Source: Bacteroidaceae bacterium
Lineage (GTDB): Bacteria > Bacteroidota > Bacteroidia > Bacteroidales > Bacteroidaceae
DNA length: 59,252 nucleotides
Assembly (NCBI GenBank): GCA_017516885.1
Contig: JAFXAR010000064.1
Span: 1-59,252 of the forward strand
Direction of reading: 5' to 3'
Position numbers and translations under genes: made by a program. This document shows positions 28,167 through 37,568 of this stretch, piece after piece. How positions within the stretch are numbered: the stretch's first letter is position 1; each line of letters opens with the position of its first letter. The notes under the pieces are model-generated. The model did not search any database. It was not told the DNA's origin and worked only from the letters and a program-made list of their open reading frames with translations.

Positions 28167-29432
28167 TTATTTTAACCTTACAGCAAATCTGTGTTTGCCA
28201 TCGGCAAAATTATATTCCAGCCCAAACTTATAGAACTCTGCAATTGATTTCACCAATGCAAGGCCAAGTCCGGTTGAGCCGCTCTTGCCGCCGGTGTAGA
28301 AGCGGTCGAAAAGGCGGGTTGCGTCAAGGGCTTCTTCGCCGCTGTTGCTGACGGTGAGCGAGCCATTTGACAGGGATATGCTGATTGTGCCGCCTTCGGC
28401 TGTGTGCAGAAAGGCATTCTTTATAAGGTTTGTAACCATTGTTGCCGCCAATGATTCGTCCATTGTTACAATGAAACGCTCAGGAAGTTCCATGCGGCAC
28501 TTAATCTCCTTGTAGCCGTATATCTCTACATAAACTTCAACTTCACGCTTTATTAGTTCGGTAAAGTCTACATCATCCTTTTCGTTGAACTGTGCGTTTT
28601 CAATCTTGGAAATGAGCAAAAGGGTGCGGTTGAGGCGGCTCAGGCGGTGCAGTGACTGGCGCATCTTGGCCAGTTCGGCAAACTGCTCTTCGGTGAGCGG
28701 GGTGTTGTCTATCATCCACTCGATGCGTGTGCCGAGCACGGCAAGCGGTGTCTGCAGTTCGTGCGATGCGTTGCCAATGAACTGCTTTTGTCTTTCAAAG
28801 AACTTTTCGGCGCGCTCAATGGTGCTGCGTGCGCTTTCGCTGAGTTTCTTGAACTCTGTTACTTCTGCTGTTGTCGGGAGGTCATCTGCGCCGTTGCCGG
28901 GCTGGTAGTTGTCAAGCCATTCCAATAGCTTGTAGAGCGGGCGCATGCTGTAGTTAAATACAAAGGTGGTTACAAAAAGCACTGTAAGGGTGAGTATTGC
29001 GTATAGTGCCACAAGATGCCAGAATACAGACAGCAGCAGGTCTTCCCTTTCAAATGTAGGGGTGCTGACGGTTAGCTTGAACATGCGGCCGTCATTGCCC
29101 TTGAATGTCAGTGTGAGCACGCGGGCAGGCTCTGTCTCCCGCTTCTCGGGGATATATATCCTCTTGTTCTCAAATTCCATTGAGACTTGCTGCGGTGCGC
29201 CTTTGGGCAGCGGCTCTAGTATGTAGGTGTTGTTGCTGCCGTTGCCCGGGCCGGGAAGCTCTTCTCCGGCGAGTGTGCGCCGTACAATCATTTCGGCATA
29301 ATCCTCAAGGCTGTCATCGGTTTCGTCGTTTATTTCGTCGGTCATGGCAATGTAGAATGCTGCTGCCCAGAGCAGGAGCACCGGAAGGAGTATTATTGAT
29401 AGCCTTAGGGTTACGCGGTGTATAAGTTTCAT
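28167..29432 (-). CDS. Two-component sensor histidine kinase
   Basis: 421 residues. A membrane helix at about 8-30, a periplasmic sensor of about 100 residues (residues 31-135, no recognised family), a second helix at about 137-160, then HAMP-like linker and kinase core. The phosphorylated His is probably H224 in NASHELQTPLAVL; N box TNLIKNAFLHTAEGG; G box GSTGLGLALVKSIAEFY. All catalytic motifs are present. Its start overlaps the stop of the response-regulator gene by four bases (ATGA), so the two are coexpressed. The signal sensed is unknown. Confidence 0.93.
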   Translation of the reverse strand: MKLIHRVTLRLSIILLPVLLLWAAAFYIAMTDEINDETDDSLEDYAEMIVRRTLAGEELPGPGNGSNNTYILEPLPKGAPQQVSMEFENKRIYIPEKRETEPARVLTLTFKGNDGRMFKLTVSTPTFEREDLLLSVFWHLVALYAILTLTVLFVTTFVFNYSMRPLYKLLEWLDNYQPGNGADDLPTTAEVTEFKKLSESARSTIERAEKFFERQKQFIGNASHELQTPLAVLGTRIEWMIDNTPLTEEQFAELAKMRQSLHRLSRLNRTLLLISKIENAQFNEKDDVDFTELIKREVEVYVEIYGYKEIKCRMELPERFIVTMDESLAATMVTNLIKNAFLHTAEGGTISISLSNGSLTVSNSGEEALDATRLFDRFYTGGKSGSTGLGLALVKSIAEFYKFGLEYNFADGKHRFAVRLK

Positions 29433-30112
29433 TCTTCAGTTTCTGTGAATTTGTATCCGAATCCGTAGACGGCCTTTATGTTGATGTTAGCACCGGCCTC
29501 GGCGAGCTTTTTGCGGAGGTTCTTAATTTGTGCATATACGAACTGGAAATTGTCTACCATGTCAATGTGGTCACCCCATACGGCCTCAGCCAGTACGGCC
29601 TTGTCTACAATATGTTCGGGGCGCTGCATGAAGTAGAGCAGTATGTCGAATTCCTTTTTGAGCAGCGGGACATCCTTTCCGTTTATGTTCACGCGGCGGC
29701 TCTGAAGGTCGAGCATTATGTTTCCTGCGCTCATGCTGTTCTGCACAGAACCGCTGCCGCGGCGCATCACGCTCTTTATGCGTGCCGACAGTTCGGCCAT
29801 GTAGAATGGCTTGGCAATGTAGTCATCTGCTCCAAGGTCAAGACCGTTTATCTTGTCGTCAATGGAGTCCTTTGCCGATATTATAATGATTCGGTCCTCT
29901 TTCTTCAGCTCCTTTATGTGCCGGAGTATGTTGAGGCCGTTGCCGTCGGGCAGCATAATGTCAAGAAGGATGCAGTCGTAGCTGTATCCGGCAATTTTGT
30001 CTTCGGCCTCAAAGGCGCTTGACGCTGTCTCTATGATATATCCCTCGCTTGTGAGTGCGCGCTGCATAATCTCCTGCAACGAGGCGTCGTCTTCAATTAT
30101 CAGCAGTTTCAT
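29429..30112 (-). CDS. OmpR/PhoB-family response regulator
   Basis: 227 residues from the ATG at 30112; a longer ORF extends 20 codons upstream but the canonical receiver start MKLLIIEDD fixes the start. Receiver domain: acidic pair D8/D9, phosphoacceptor D51 (LLDIMLPDGNG), S79 and K101 (DDYIAKPF). C-terminal winged helix with LLKKEFDILLYFMQRPEHIV and VDNFQFVYAQIKNLRKKL, the OmpR DNA-recognition fold. Operon with the downstream kinase. Lies 69 bases after rnr, with a possible TACATTCG -7 element near 30131. Regulon unknown. Confidence 0.94.
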   Translation of the reverse strand: MKLLIIEDDASLQEIMQRALTSEGYIIETASSAFEAEDKIAGYSYDCILLDIMLPDGNGLNILRHIKELKKEDRIIIISAKDSIDDKINGLDLGADDYIAKPFYMAELSARIKSVMRRGSGSVQNSMSAGNIMLDLQSRRVNINGKDVPLLKKEFDILLYFMQRPEHIVDKAVLAEAVWGDHIDMVDNFQFVYAQIKNLRKKLAEAGANINIKAVYGFGYKFTETEE

Positions 30113-30181
30113 TGTGGTATTTTTTGCGAATGTATGGCTGCTTTTTGAAAGGAAACTGAAACAGCTTCTCAATCCCCTTTG

Positions 30182-32332
30182 CTATTTTTCGCACAGTTCA
30201 AAATCGAGCTGCTTGCGGTCGAGATTGGCGCGTACTATGCGTATGCGGACAGGGTCGCCAATGGTGAACTTGCGGTGGGTGCGGCGTCCAATGATGCAGT
30301 AGTTGGCATCGTCAAACTCGTAGTAGTCGTCCTGAAGCGTGCGCATTGGTATCATGCCCTCGCACTTGTTCTCGTTTATCTCGGCATAAAGCCCCCATTC
30401 GGTAACTCCGCTGATTACAGCATCGTACTCCTCGCCTATGTGCTCGCTCATGAATTCCACCTGCTTGTACTTTATGCTTGCACGCTCGGCGTTTGCTGCC
30501 ACCTGTTCCTGTGCTGAGCAGTGGTCGCAGAGGTCTTCGTATTTCTGCTTGCTCACTGTGCGTGCCTCAAGAGTGAGGTAGCGGTGAAGCAGGCGGTGTA
30601 CAAGGAGGTCGGGGTAGCGGCGTATGGGCGAGGTAAAGTGTGAGTAGTAGCGGAACGCAAGGCCGTAGTGACCGATGTTCTCGGTGGAGTAGCGTGCCTT
30701 CTGCATAGTGCGGAGCGAAATCTGTTCAATGACATTCTGTTCGGCTGTGCCGTTGATGTCCTTGAGCAGAGTGTTAAGGGCCGATGCCGATGTGGTGCGT
30801 CCGGTTGAGCTCTTCATTTTGTAGCCGAGCTTTGCCACGAATTTCGACAGCATTGAAAGCTTTTCGGGGTTGGGCTGGTCGTGTATGCGGTAGACAAAGG
30901 TCTTTGGGTTTTTGTTTATGGCGGTTTTGCGTCCAATCTTTTCGGCAACGGTGCGGTTGGCGAGAAGCATGAACTCCTCAATAAGCTGGTGCGATTCGTT
31001 GCTCTCGGTAAAATATACCGAAAGGGGCTTGCCGCTTTCATCGAGTCGGAATCTTACTTCGGCCTGCTGGAAATCTATCGCTCCTGCCTGGAAGCGCTTT
31101 GCGCGCATCTTCTGTGCAAGGGCGTTGAGGGTGCTTATCTCCTCATGGAACTCTCCCTGGCCGCTCTCTATGATTTTTTGCGCCTCTTCGTAGCTGAAGC
31201 GGCGGTCGCTCTTTATTATGGTGCGTGCTATGCGGGCTTTCTTTACCTCGGCATTGCCGTTAAGGGTGAAGATTGCCGAATAGGTCAGTTTCTCTTCGTT
31301 GGGGCGCAATGAGCAAAGGAAGTTGCAGAGCCTTTCGGGGAGCATGGGGATTGTGCGGTCGACAAGGTATATTGATGTCGCGCGCTTGAATGCCTCCTTG
31401 TCGATTATGCTGCCTTCGGTGACGTAGTGCGATACATCGGCAATGTGTACGCCTATTTCCCATAGGCCGTCGCCGGCCTTGCGTATTGAGAGCGCATCGT
31501 CAAAGTCCTTGGCATCTTCGGGGTCTATGGTAAATGTGGTTACTTCGCGGAAGTCCTCGCGCCTTGCTATCTCCTCTTCTGTGATTCCCGAGGGCAGTTT
31601 TTCGGCGGCCTGTTCAACGGCTTCGGGGTATTTGTAGGGAAGTCCGTACTCTGCAAGAATGGCATTCATTTCGGCATTGTTCTCGCCGCTCTTGCCTAAA
31701 ATGTCTACAACCTTTCCAATGGGATTTTTGCTGTCAAGCGGCCACTCAAGCAGTTTCACTACTGCCTTGTCGCCGTTCTTGCCGCCTTTGAGCATCTCCT
31801 TGGGAATGAAAATGTCGCTTGGCATCATGCGGTTCTCTGTTATGAGGAATGCGTAGTGCCTCTCAACATGCAGCTCGCCCACAAATGTGTCGTGCATGCG
31901 CTTGACAATCTCAACAACCTCGCCCTCGCGCCCGCGTCCGCGCCTGCTTGCAAACAGCGCCACGCGCACAAGGTCGTCGGTAAGGGCATGGGCTGAATTC
32001 CGCTCGCTTATTAAAACTGGCTCGCTGCCGTCTTCGGGGTAGAATTCGTTGTATCCGTCCCTGTTGCGCGAGAACTTTCCGAACAGCATTGTACCGCCGT
32101 TGGCAAGAATGTACCTCCGGAATTCAGGTTCCATAAGGAATCCGTCGAATACCATATCATCAAGAGTATTTACGCACAGCGTCCTTGCCGACGTTGACGT
32201 AAGGTCGAGTTCCCTGAATATCTCCTTTGGACTGAACATTCTGCCGCTGTTGCGGTTGAACAATGACACAAGCATCTCAACCAGGCTGTTCTTGTTTATG
32301 CGTCCCTTTCCTTTTCCGCTTTTCTTTGCCAT
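30182..32332 (-). CDS. rnr: Ribonuclease R
   Basis: 716 residues. Processive 3'-5' exoribonuclease for structured RNA. A winged-helix segment (about 12-70) and cold-shock domains precede the RNB catalytic domain, whose acidic site is TIDPEDAKDFDDALSI near residue 272. The C-terminal S1 domain (EEYDAVISGVTEWGLYAEI...DPVRIRIVRANL) is complete; the basic tail of E. coli RNase R is absent, as is common. ATG at 32332 follows a typical AT-rich leader. Divergent from the epimerase gene. Confidence 0.94.
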   Translation of the reverse strand: MAKKSGKGKGRINKNSLVEMLVSLFNRNSGRMFSPKEIFRELDLTSTSARTLCVNTLDDMVFDGFLMEPEFRRYILANGGTMLFGKFSRNRDGYNEFYPEDGSEPVLISERNSAHALTDDLVRVALFASRRGRGREGEVVEIVKRMHDTFVGELHVERHYAFLITENRMMPSDIFIPKEMLKGGKNGDKAVVKLLEWPLDSKNPIGKVVDILGKSGENNAEMNAILAEYGLPYKYPEAVEQAAEKLPSGITEEEIARREDFREVTTFTIDPEDAKDFDDALSIRKAGDGLWEIGVHIADVSHYVTEGSIIDKEAFKRATSIYLVDRTIPMLPERLCNFLCSLRPNEEKLTYSAIFTLNGNAEVKKARIARTIIKSDRRFSYEEAQKIIESGQGEFHEEISTLNALAQKMRAKRFQAGAIDFQQAEVRFRLDESGKPLSVYFTESNESHQLIEEFMLLANRTVAEKIGRKTAINKNPKTFVYRIHDQPNPEKLSMLSKFVAKLGYKMKSSTGRTTSASALNTLLKDINGTAEQNVIEQISLRTMQKARYSTENIGHYGLAFRYYSHFTSPIRRYPDLLVHRLLHRYLTLEARTVSKQKYEDLCDHCSAQEQVAANAERASIKYKQVEFMSEHIGEEYDAVISGVTEWGLYAEINENKCEGMIPMRTLQDDYYEFDDANYCIIGRRTHRKFTIGDPVRIRIVRANLDRKQLDFELCEK

Positions 32333-32462
32333 AGTATCCTCATTTTTTTATGTTGCTAAATTACGAATAAAACGGCGTTCTGCAATATCCCGGGAAGAAA
32401 AGTGTGCTGTGAAAACTTAAAGTATGTGAAAACAGGGAACAATCAAATAAAAACGCATCTTG

Positions 32463-32494
32463 TTTTGTTCTGCGCCTGGCTTTGACTATCTTTG
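32463..32494 (+). promoter_or_regulatory. Promoter of the epimerase/PAP2 unit
   Basis: TTTTG (32463-32467), 19 bases, TATCTTTG (32487-32494): an exact Bacteroidetes consensus. The nearest good start is the ATG at 32530. The upstream extension of the ORF to 32482 would begin within the promoter and is rejected. Confidence 0.8.
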
Positions 32495-32529
32495 CACAAG
32501 AATTGCAAAAAGAGAATATAATACGTCAA

Positions 32530-33537
32530 ATGAAGGTTTTAGTTACAGGGGCAAGCGGGTTTATCGGCAGCTTTATTGTTGAAGAGGGTCTCAAGCGGGA
32601 GTTTGAGGTGTGGGCCGGTGTGCGCGGCAGCAGCAGCCGAAAGTTCCTCTGCGATGAGCGCGTGAATTTTGTAGAACTAGACTTTTCATCCAAGGAAAGG
32701 CTTCTCGCGCAGTTGCTGGAATTTAAGGCTTTTCACGGCGCTTGGGATTATATAGTACATGCTGCAGGCGTTACAAAGTGCATCGACAAGAATGATTTCT
32801 TCAAGGTAAATTATGAGGGTACAAAGAACTTCGTTGATGCTCTTGCCGATGCCGGAATGCAGCCGCGCAAGTTTATATACCTGAGTTCGCTGAGCGTATT
32901 CGGCCCTTTGCACGAAGAGCAGCCCTATATTCCTATAAGCGAAAAGGATGCTCCTGCGCCAAACACAGCCTATGGCGAAAGCAAGGTGCTTGCCGAAAGG
33001 TATATTATGGAGCAGGCGCTCTTCCCTTATATAATTCTGCGCCCAACGGGGGTGTATGGCCCGCGCGAGCGCGACTATTTTCAAATGGCGGCAAGCATAA
33101 AGAAGCATATTGATTTTGCTGTGGGCTATAAGCCGCAGGTAATCACCTTTATATATGTCAAGGACCTTGTAAAGGCAATATATATGGCCATTGGGAGCAA
33201 GGTTGAGAACCGTTGCTATTTTGTTAGCGAGCCGCAGGGGTATGACAGCCGCGCGTTCAGTGACCTCATACAGCGCGAGATGGGCATAAGGCATGTGCTT
33301 CATATAAAAGCTCCGGTGTGGGTGCTTAAGGTTATATCGGCTTGCGCCGAATGGTTCTCCCGAATCAGCGGCAAGCCAAGCACGCTCAACAGCGACAAGT
33401 TTAAAATTATGAAGCAGAGAAACTGGCTCTGCGACACAGAACCTATTGAGAAGGAGCTGGGATTCTCAATAGAATATCCTTTGGAACGGGGTGTCAAGGA
33501 GATGATAGAATGGTATAAACAGGAAAAATGGCTATAG
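32530..33537 (+). CDS. NAD-dependent epimerase/dehydratase family protein
   Basis: 335 residues from ATG 32530, chosen because it begins MKVLVTGASGFIGSF (Rossmann GxxGxxG) and lies behind a well-formed promoter. Extended short-chain dehydrogenase: catalytic Tyr-x3-Lys in AYGESKVLAERY, Ser in YLSSLSVFG, and RPTGVYGPRERDYF after it. Related Bacteroidetes proteins act on nucleotide sugars or 3-beta-hydroxysteroid-like substrates; the substrate here is not determined. The stop lies inside the next gene, which overlaps it by ten bases. Confidence 0.88.
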   Translation: MKVLVTGASGFIGSFIVEEGLKREFEVWAGVRGSSSRKFLCDERVNFVELDFSSKERLLAQLLEFKAFHGAWDYIVHAAGVTKCIDKNDFFKVNYEGTKNFVDALADAGMQPRKFIYLSSLSVFGPLHEEQPYIPISEKDAPAPNTAYGESKVLAERYIMEQALFPYIILRPTGVYGPRERDYFQMAASIKKHIDFAVGYKPQVITFIYVKDLVKAIYMAIGSKVENRCYFVSEPQGYDSRAFSDLIQREMGIRHVLHIKAPVWVLKVISACAEWFSRISGKPSTLNSDKFKIMKQRNWLCDTEPIEKELGFSIEYPLERGVKEMIEWYKQEKWL

Positions 33538-34490
33538 GATTTTTTAAGCGTGAAGAACCGCAGGCAAGGTTTCTTGCAGTAGAGAAACAGAACCTTGCCT
33601 ACAATCTATTTACAACGGTTCTGATTATAATTTTTTTCAACAGGCTCAACGACCCTCAGGCGCAGCTCATGGGGCGTTTTTTCATCGCCTTCGGGACATT
33701 TGCAGTAATATACATATACACAAAGTTCCCTTCGCGTGCAACGGTGCTGTTGCGGATTGTGTCGCAAATGGCCCTGCTGAGCTACTGGTATCCAGACACT
33801 TTTGAGTTTAACAGGATTTTCCCTAATTTGGACCACGTTTTTGCCGGGCTCGACCTGTCGCTGTTCGGCTGCCAGCCGGCATTGGCGTTTGAGCAGGTGT
33901 GCAGCAGTGTTGTGTGGCGCGAACTGTTCAATATGGGCTACTGGCTTTACTATCCCATGATTGCCGCAGTGTCGTTCTTCTATTTCTTCTGCCGTCCAAA
34001 GGAGAGCGAGCGCTGTACATTTATAATAATGGCATCGTTTTTCCTCTACTATATTATATATATATTCCTGCCGGTAGCAGGCCCTCAGTTCTATTTCCCG
34101 GTAATAGGAGAGGAACTTGCTGCAGTTGGCCCTTATCCCGAAATAGGGGATTACTTCAACCTGAACCCAAGCATAACAATTGCCCAGGAGGGCAAGGGCG
34201 GGCTGTTTACAGAACTGGTGGGAATGGCCCAGAGTGCGGGCGAGCGTCCAACGGCAGCCTTTCCGAGTTCCCACATAGGTGTCTCCACGGTGCTCATGCT
34301 GCTTGCCTTCAGGGCAAAAAAGTCACTTTTTGCAGTAATGTTCCCCTTCTACCTATTTCTTTGCTGTGCTACTGTGTACATTAAGGCGCACTACCTTGTT
34401 GATGCCATAGCTGGTTTGGCAACAGGCGTGGCTGTGTACTATCTTACAGCCTGGATTTATAGGAAACTGAATGCCGAAAGGGTTTCTTAG
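33528..34490 (+). CDS. PAP2-superfamily membrane phosphatase/phosphotransferase
   Basis: 320 residues, six or more helices. The phosphatase motifs are reduced but present: ERPTAAFPSSHIGVST (motif 2, catalytic PSSH) and AHYLVDAIAG (motif 3, HxxxD). Long hydrophobic loops before motif 2 resemble inositol-phosphotransferase-like or sphingolipid-type PAP2 enzymes. It overlaps the epimerase gene by ten bases and is probably cotranslated, so the pair may act on one lipid-linked substrate. Lipid substrate is not determined. Confidence 0.82.
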   Translation: MAIGFFKREEPQARFLAVEKQNLAYNLFTTVLIIIFFNRLNDPQAQLMGRFFIAFGTFAVIYIYTKFPSRATVLLRIVSQMALLSYWYPDTFEFNRIFPNLDHVFAGLDLSLFGCQPALAFEQVCSSVVWRELFNMGYWLYYPMIAAVSFFYFFCRPKESERCTFIIMASFFLYYIIYIFLPVAGPQFYFPVIGEELAAVGPYPEIGDYFNLNPSITIAQEGKGGLFTELVGMAQSAGERPTAAFPSSHIGVSTVLMLLAFRAKKSLFAVMFPFYLFLCCATVYIKAHYLVDAIAGLATGVAVYYLTAWIYRKLNAERVS

Positions 34491-34671
34491 TTATTGGACG
34501 ATATAGTAAATTTTTCTCAGTTTTTTTCAAAAAAGATTGAAATTTCAAATTCATTTCAGAATTGCATATAATCTTTGCAGCGTAAACGGTGGGCAACCTC
34601 CGGAATATCGAACAAAAAAAAAGACTTATATGTTTATGAAAATAATTGAAAGCCTAAAAAAACTGAGTATT

Positions 34672-35112
34672 ATGAAAAAACTAGCTATTCTTTTTGTACT
34701 GTTTTTATCTTTTGGTGTTGCTGTGGCATTTGCAGGCGGTGACAAAATCATTAACAAGAGCCAGCTGCCGGCACAGGCGCAGAGCTTTATCAACCAGCAT
34801 TTCTCCAATATAAAGATTTCATACGCAAAGCAGGACAAGGATTTCCTGGGCGTGTCGTATGAGGTGGTGCTCACTGACGGAACCAAACTTGAGTTCTCAA
34901 GCAAGGGTAACTGGGAAGAGGTTGATTGCCGCTACGGTTCAGTGCCCTCTGCAATAATTCCCGAACCTATAAGAAAGTATGTAAGCGAGAATTACCCCAA
35001 CGAGAAGGTGCTTAAGATTGACCGCGACAGCAGAGGCTATGAGGTAAAGCTCTCAAACCGCCTTGAATTTAAGTTCAACAACGACTTCAAGCTTGTTGAC
35101 ATTGACGACTAA
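34672..35112 (+). CDS. Secreted PepSY-like (BLIP-fold) protein
   Basis: 146 residues from the ATG at 34672, which begins a clear signal peptide (MKKLAILFVLFLSFGVAVAFA). Longer readings to 34630 or 34537 add untypical sequence. The mature part has two PepSY-like units of about 55 residues: LPAQAQSFINQHFSN...YEVVLTDGTKLEFSSKGNWEEVDC and IPEPIRKYVSENYPN...YEVKLSNRLEFKF. These putative beta-lactamase-inhibitor-like domains are common in Bacteroidetes periplasmic proteins; function unknown. The 181-base gap upstream has a weak AATCTTTG and no other gene. Confidence 0.82.
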   Translation: MKKLAILFVLFLSFGVAVAFAGGDKIINKSQLPAQAQSFINQHFSNIKISYAKQDKDFLGVSYEVVLTDGTKLEFSSKGNWEEVDCRYGSVPSAIIPEPIRKYVSENYPNEKVLKIDRDSRGYEVKLSNRLEFKFNNDFKLVDIDD

Positions 35113-35204
35113 GAAACTTTAAAGGGAGATTCTGTAAATTAGGCCGTGCCGGTTTCTTATAAAACCTCCCTAAATTACTTCCAACAACTAAATAACATTA
35201 AATT

Positions 35205-36020
35205 ATGAAAAAACTATTGCCAATATTAGTATTTGCGCTGTTTGCAGCAGTTGCATGTGACGACGATGATAATAATGTAAAGCTGAACAGCGTGGTGCTC
35301 GATTTTATCAGCAGCAAGTACGAGGGTTCAACCGTGCGCAGTTCGGAGCGCGAGAGCAACGGATTGATTGAAGTTGAGATTCTCCATGACAACATAGTGA
35401 AGGATGTCTATTTTGACTCGCAGAACAACTGGGTGTATACCTCATGGGACGTAATCCCGGCCAATTTGCCAAGTGCGGTAAAATCGGCTCTTGAGAGCGC
35501 CTATGCAGGATTTGTGATTGATGATGCCGACTATGTGGAGCGTCCCGCAATAGAGTACTACAAGGTTGAGCTTGACAAGGGCAGCCAGGAGGTTGAGGTA
35601 TATTTGTCGGCCGACGGCACAATTCTTGATGCTTCCGTTGGAGAGCCCGGCAGCAAGCCCATACTTAGCGACGCAGTACGCGCATTCATACAGGAGAAGT
35701 ACCCAGCTGCAAGAATTACAGAGTACGGCTACACGCCAAACGGACTGCTTGAGGTTGAAATCCGCGATGGCAATCTTGACAAAGAGGTCTACTTTGACAA
35801 GGAGGAGAATTGGGTGCAGACTGATTGGGATGTCCCTGCCGACCGTCTTCCCGATGCAGTGCTTCAGGCTCTTGCGGCAGCCTATCCTCAATACTACATT
35901 GACAGTGCTGAGCATGTAGAGCGTCCGGGCGGAACTGTGTACTATTCAGTGGAGCTTGAGCGCGGCGACAATACCGAAATTACAGTGAATGTAACAGCCG
36001 AAGGCGAGATCCTGAAATAA
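35205..36020 (+). CDS. PepSY-like lipoprotein with four repeated units
   Basis: 271 residues. Lipoprotein signal (MKKLLPILVFALFAAVAC followed by DDDDNN). The mature part is a duplication: residues ~30-145 and ~150-265 each carry two PepSY-like units, with FDxxxNWVxTxWDVxxxxLPxAV and a YAGFVIDDADYVERP / YPQYYIDSAEHVERP segment repeated nearly in full. It is a relative of the 146-residue protein just upstream (92-base gap), probably a paralogue. Asp-rich start after the lipidated Cys suggests inner-membrane retention or surface export; not decidable here. Followed by a terminator. Confidence 0.85.
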   Translation: MKKLLPILVFALFAAVACDDDDNNVKLNSVVLDFISSKYEGSTVRSSERESNGLIEVEILHDNIVKDVYFDSQNNWVYTSWDVIPANLPSAVKSALESAYAGFVIDDADYVERPAIEYYKVELDKGSQEVEVYLSADGTILDASVGEPGSKPILSDAVRAFIQEKYPAARITEYGYTPNGLLEVEIRDGNLDKEVYFDKEENWVQTDWDVPADRLPDAVLQALAAAYPQYYIDSAEHVERPGGTVYYSVELERGDNTEITVNVTAEGEILK

Positions 36021-36041
36021 CGGTTCCGGCTTTTAACGATT

Positions 36042-36080
36042 AAGCAGGGATGTGCAATGAATGTGCATCCCTGCTTTTGT
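36042..36080 (+). terminator. Terminator after the PepSY lipoprotein gene
   Basis: AAGCAGGGATG (36042-36052) pairs with CATCCCTGCTT (36066-36076) and is followed by TTGTTAT. Thirteen-base loop. Confidence 0.75.
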
Positions 36081-36102
36081 TATAAATAGGGCAGATGGTG
36101 AA

Positions 36103-36134
36103 TTTGTTCTTATTTGGTTTTTATGCTATCTTTG
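36103..36134 (+). promoter_or_regulatory. Promoter of the WG-repeat gene
   Basis: TTTG (36103-36106), 20 bases, TATCTTTG (36127-36134), a consensus Bacteroidetes promoter 26 bases before the ATG. Confidence 0.75.
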
Positions 36135-36160
36135 TGTCATTAACTTGAATAATTGATACT

Positions 36161-37366
36161 ATGAATGCATGTGTTATGGAAAGGAGATATGGTGGCTTCT
36201 ATGCGGTTTTGTTTTTGTTAGCAGCTCTATGTATATATGGTTGTTCCGGAACTTCATCAGAAGAAAAAGAACCTGCCGGCAAGCAGAATGCGGCGTATGC
36301 TGATGGCGATCTGATTCCGGTAGAAAATCATGATGGGAAATGGGGGTTTTTAGATAAAGGTGGCAATGAGGTGATTCCATGCAGATATGATTTGGTTTAC
36401 CCATTTTCTGATGGATTGGCATGTGTTGAATATAAAACCGGTTGGGGATTCGTAGATAAGAGTGGCAAAGAGGTTGTGCCATGCAAATACGATCAAGTCA
36501 ATGATTTTTCAGAGGGATTTGCCCGAGTTAGAAAAGGCGGTGAATGGGGATTCATCAATAGAGGTGGCAAGGAGATTGTTCCTTGTAAATATGATGAAGC
36601 TTGGGATTTCTCTGATGGTATGGCAATGGTTCGTAAGGGTGATGTGAATTCGGCCAAATTGGGTTTTGTCAACCAAAATGGCGAAGAGGTTATTCCGTGC
36701 CAGTATATCGTTGCCCGGGATTTCTCAGATGGAGTTGCGGCAGTCAATGTGGGCAATTATTGGTCGCATGGTCGCATGGGTTTTATAGATAAAAACGGTA
36801 ATGAGGCATTTTCGCACAGATATGATGATGCTTTAGGCTTTTCCGAAGGTTTTGCTGCTGTGAGAAAAGATGGCAAGTGGGGATTCATTGATAAAAGTGG
36901 AAAAGAGGTAATCTCCTGTAAATACAGTGCGGTTTCAAGCTTTTCTGATGGTATGGCAAGGGTGCTCAAGGGTGGTCTGCTTGATGGAAAATATGGATAT
37001 ATTGACAAGAATGGAAACGAGGTGATTCCATGCAAGTATGAGGCATGTGGCTCTTTTTCTGAAGGTCTTGCCTGCGTGCGTACTGGTGATAAGTATAATG
37101 AAAAATGGGGTTTTATTGATAAATCCGGCAATGAGGTGTTGCCGTGCAAATACGATTTTGTGAGGGACTTCTCATGTGGTTTGTCATTGGTTCGCGAAGG
37201 TAGTTTAAGAACAGGCAGATATGGTTTTGTCAATAAAACCGGAAAGTTGGTTGTTCCATGCAAATATGATTATGCCAAACCTTTCAAGGATGGCCTGGCC
37301 CGTGTAGGAATGGGAATGAGACTATACTACATAGACGTAACCGGTAAGGAGTACATAAAGAATTAG
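36161..37366 (+). CDS. WG-repeat lipoprotein
   Basis: 401 residues. Signal with lipobox CIYG-C near residue 28. The mature protein consists of about nine WG (KWG) repeats of 30-45 residues, each like KWGFIDKSGNEVIPCKYDxxxxFSEGLAxVR, and a partial tenth. The invariant PCKYD cysteine is kept in most units. WG repeats form beta-propeller-like or solenoid structures in secreted bacterial proteins; partner unknown. It is monocistronic with its own promoter and terminator. It could also start at MERRYG (codon 6). Confidence 0.85.
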   Translation: MNACVMERRYGGFYAVLFLLAALCIYGCSGTSSEEKEPAGKQNAAYADGDLIPVENHDGKWGFLDKGGNEVIPCRYDLVYPFSDGLACVEYKTGWGFVDKSGKEVVPCKYDQVNDFSEGFARVRKGGEWGFINRGGKEIVPCKYDEAWDFSDGMAMVRKGDVNSAKLGFVNQNGEEVIPCQYIVARDFSDGVAAVNVGNYWSHGRMGFIDKNGNEAFSHRYDDALGFSEGFAAVRKDGKWGFIDKSGKEVISCKYSAVSSFSDGMARVLKGGLLDGKYGYIDKNGNEVIPCKYEACGSFSEGLACVRTGDKYNEKWGFIDKSGNEVLPCKYDFVRDFSCGLSLVREGSLRTGRYGFVNKTGKLVVPCKYDYAKPFKDGLARVGMGMRLYYIDVTGKEYIKN

Positions 37367-37493
37367 GGCTGTATGCAAAGGCGGCGGGCAAGGTTCGGAT
37401 AGATGTGTAAAGGATGCCGGCGTCTTTGCCCGATTTTGCAATTTTGCACTTGCCGGCAGACTCTGCGCCATTGCTTTTTTGCTCTTTTTTGTT

Positions 37494-37532
37494 CGTTTTT
37501 CCTGTGTGGTAATGGGAAAAACGATTTTTTTT
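37494..37532 (+). terminator. Terminator of the WG-repeat gene abutting the metF promoter
   Basis: CGTTTTTCC (37494-37502) pairs perfectly with GGAAAAACG (37515-37523), followed by ATTTTTTTTC. The metF -7 candidate TATTTTTG (37535-37542) begins three bases later. Confidence 0.75.
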
Positions 37533-37568
37533 CATATTTTTGTAACTTTAGGACAAATAGATACTTGA

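Noticed and set aside
32482..33537. Longer epimerase start
   Set aside because: The start would lie within the promoter and the Rossmann fold begins at ATG 32530.
34537..35112. Longer N-terminus of the PepSY-like protein
   Set aside because: The added residues precede a canonical signal peptide beginning at 34672, which would then be internal.
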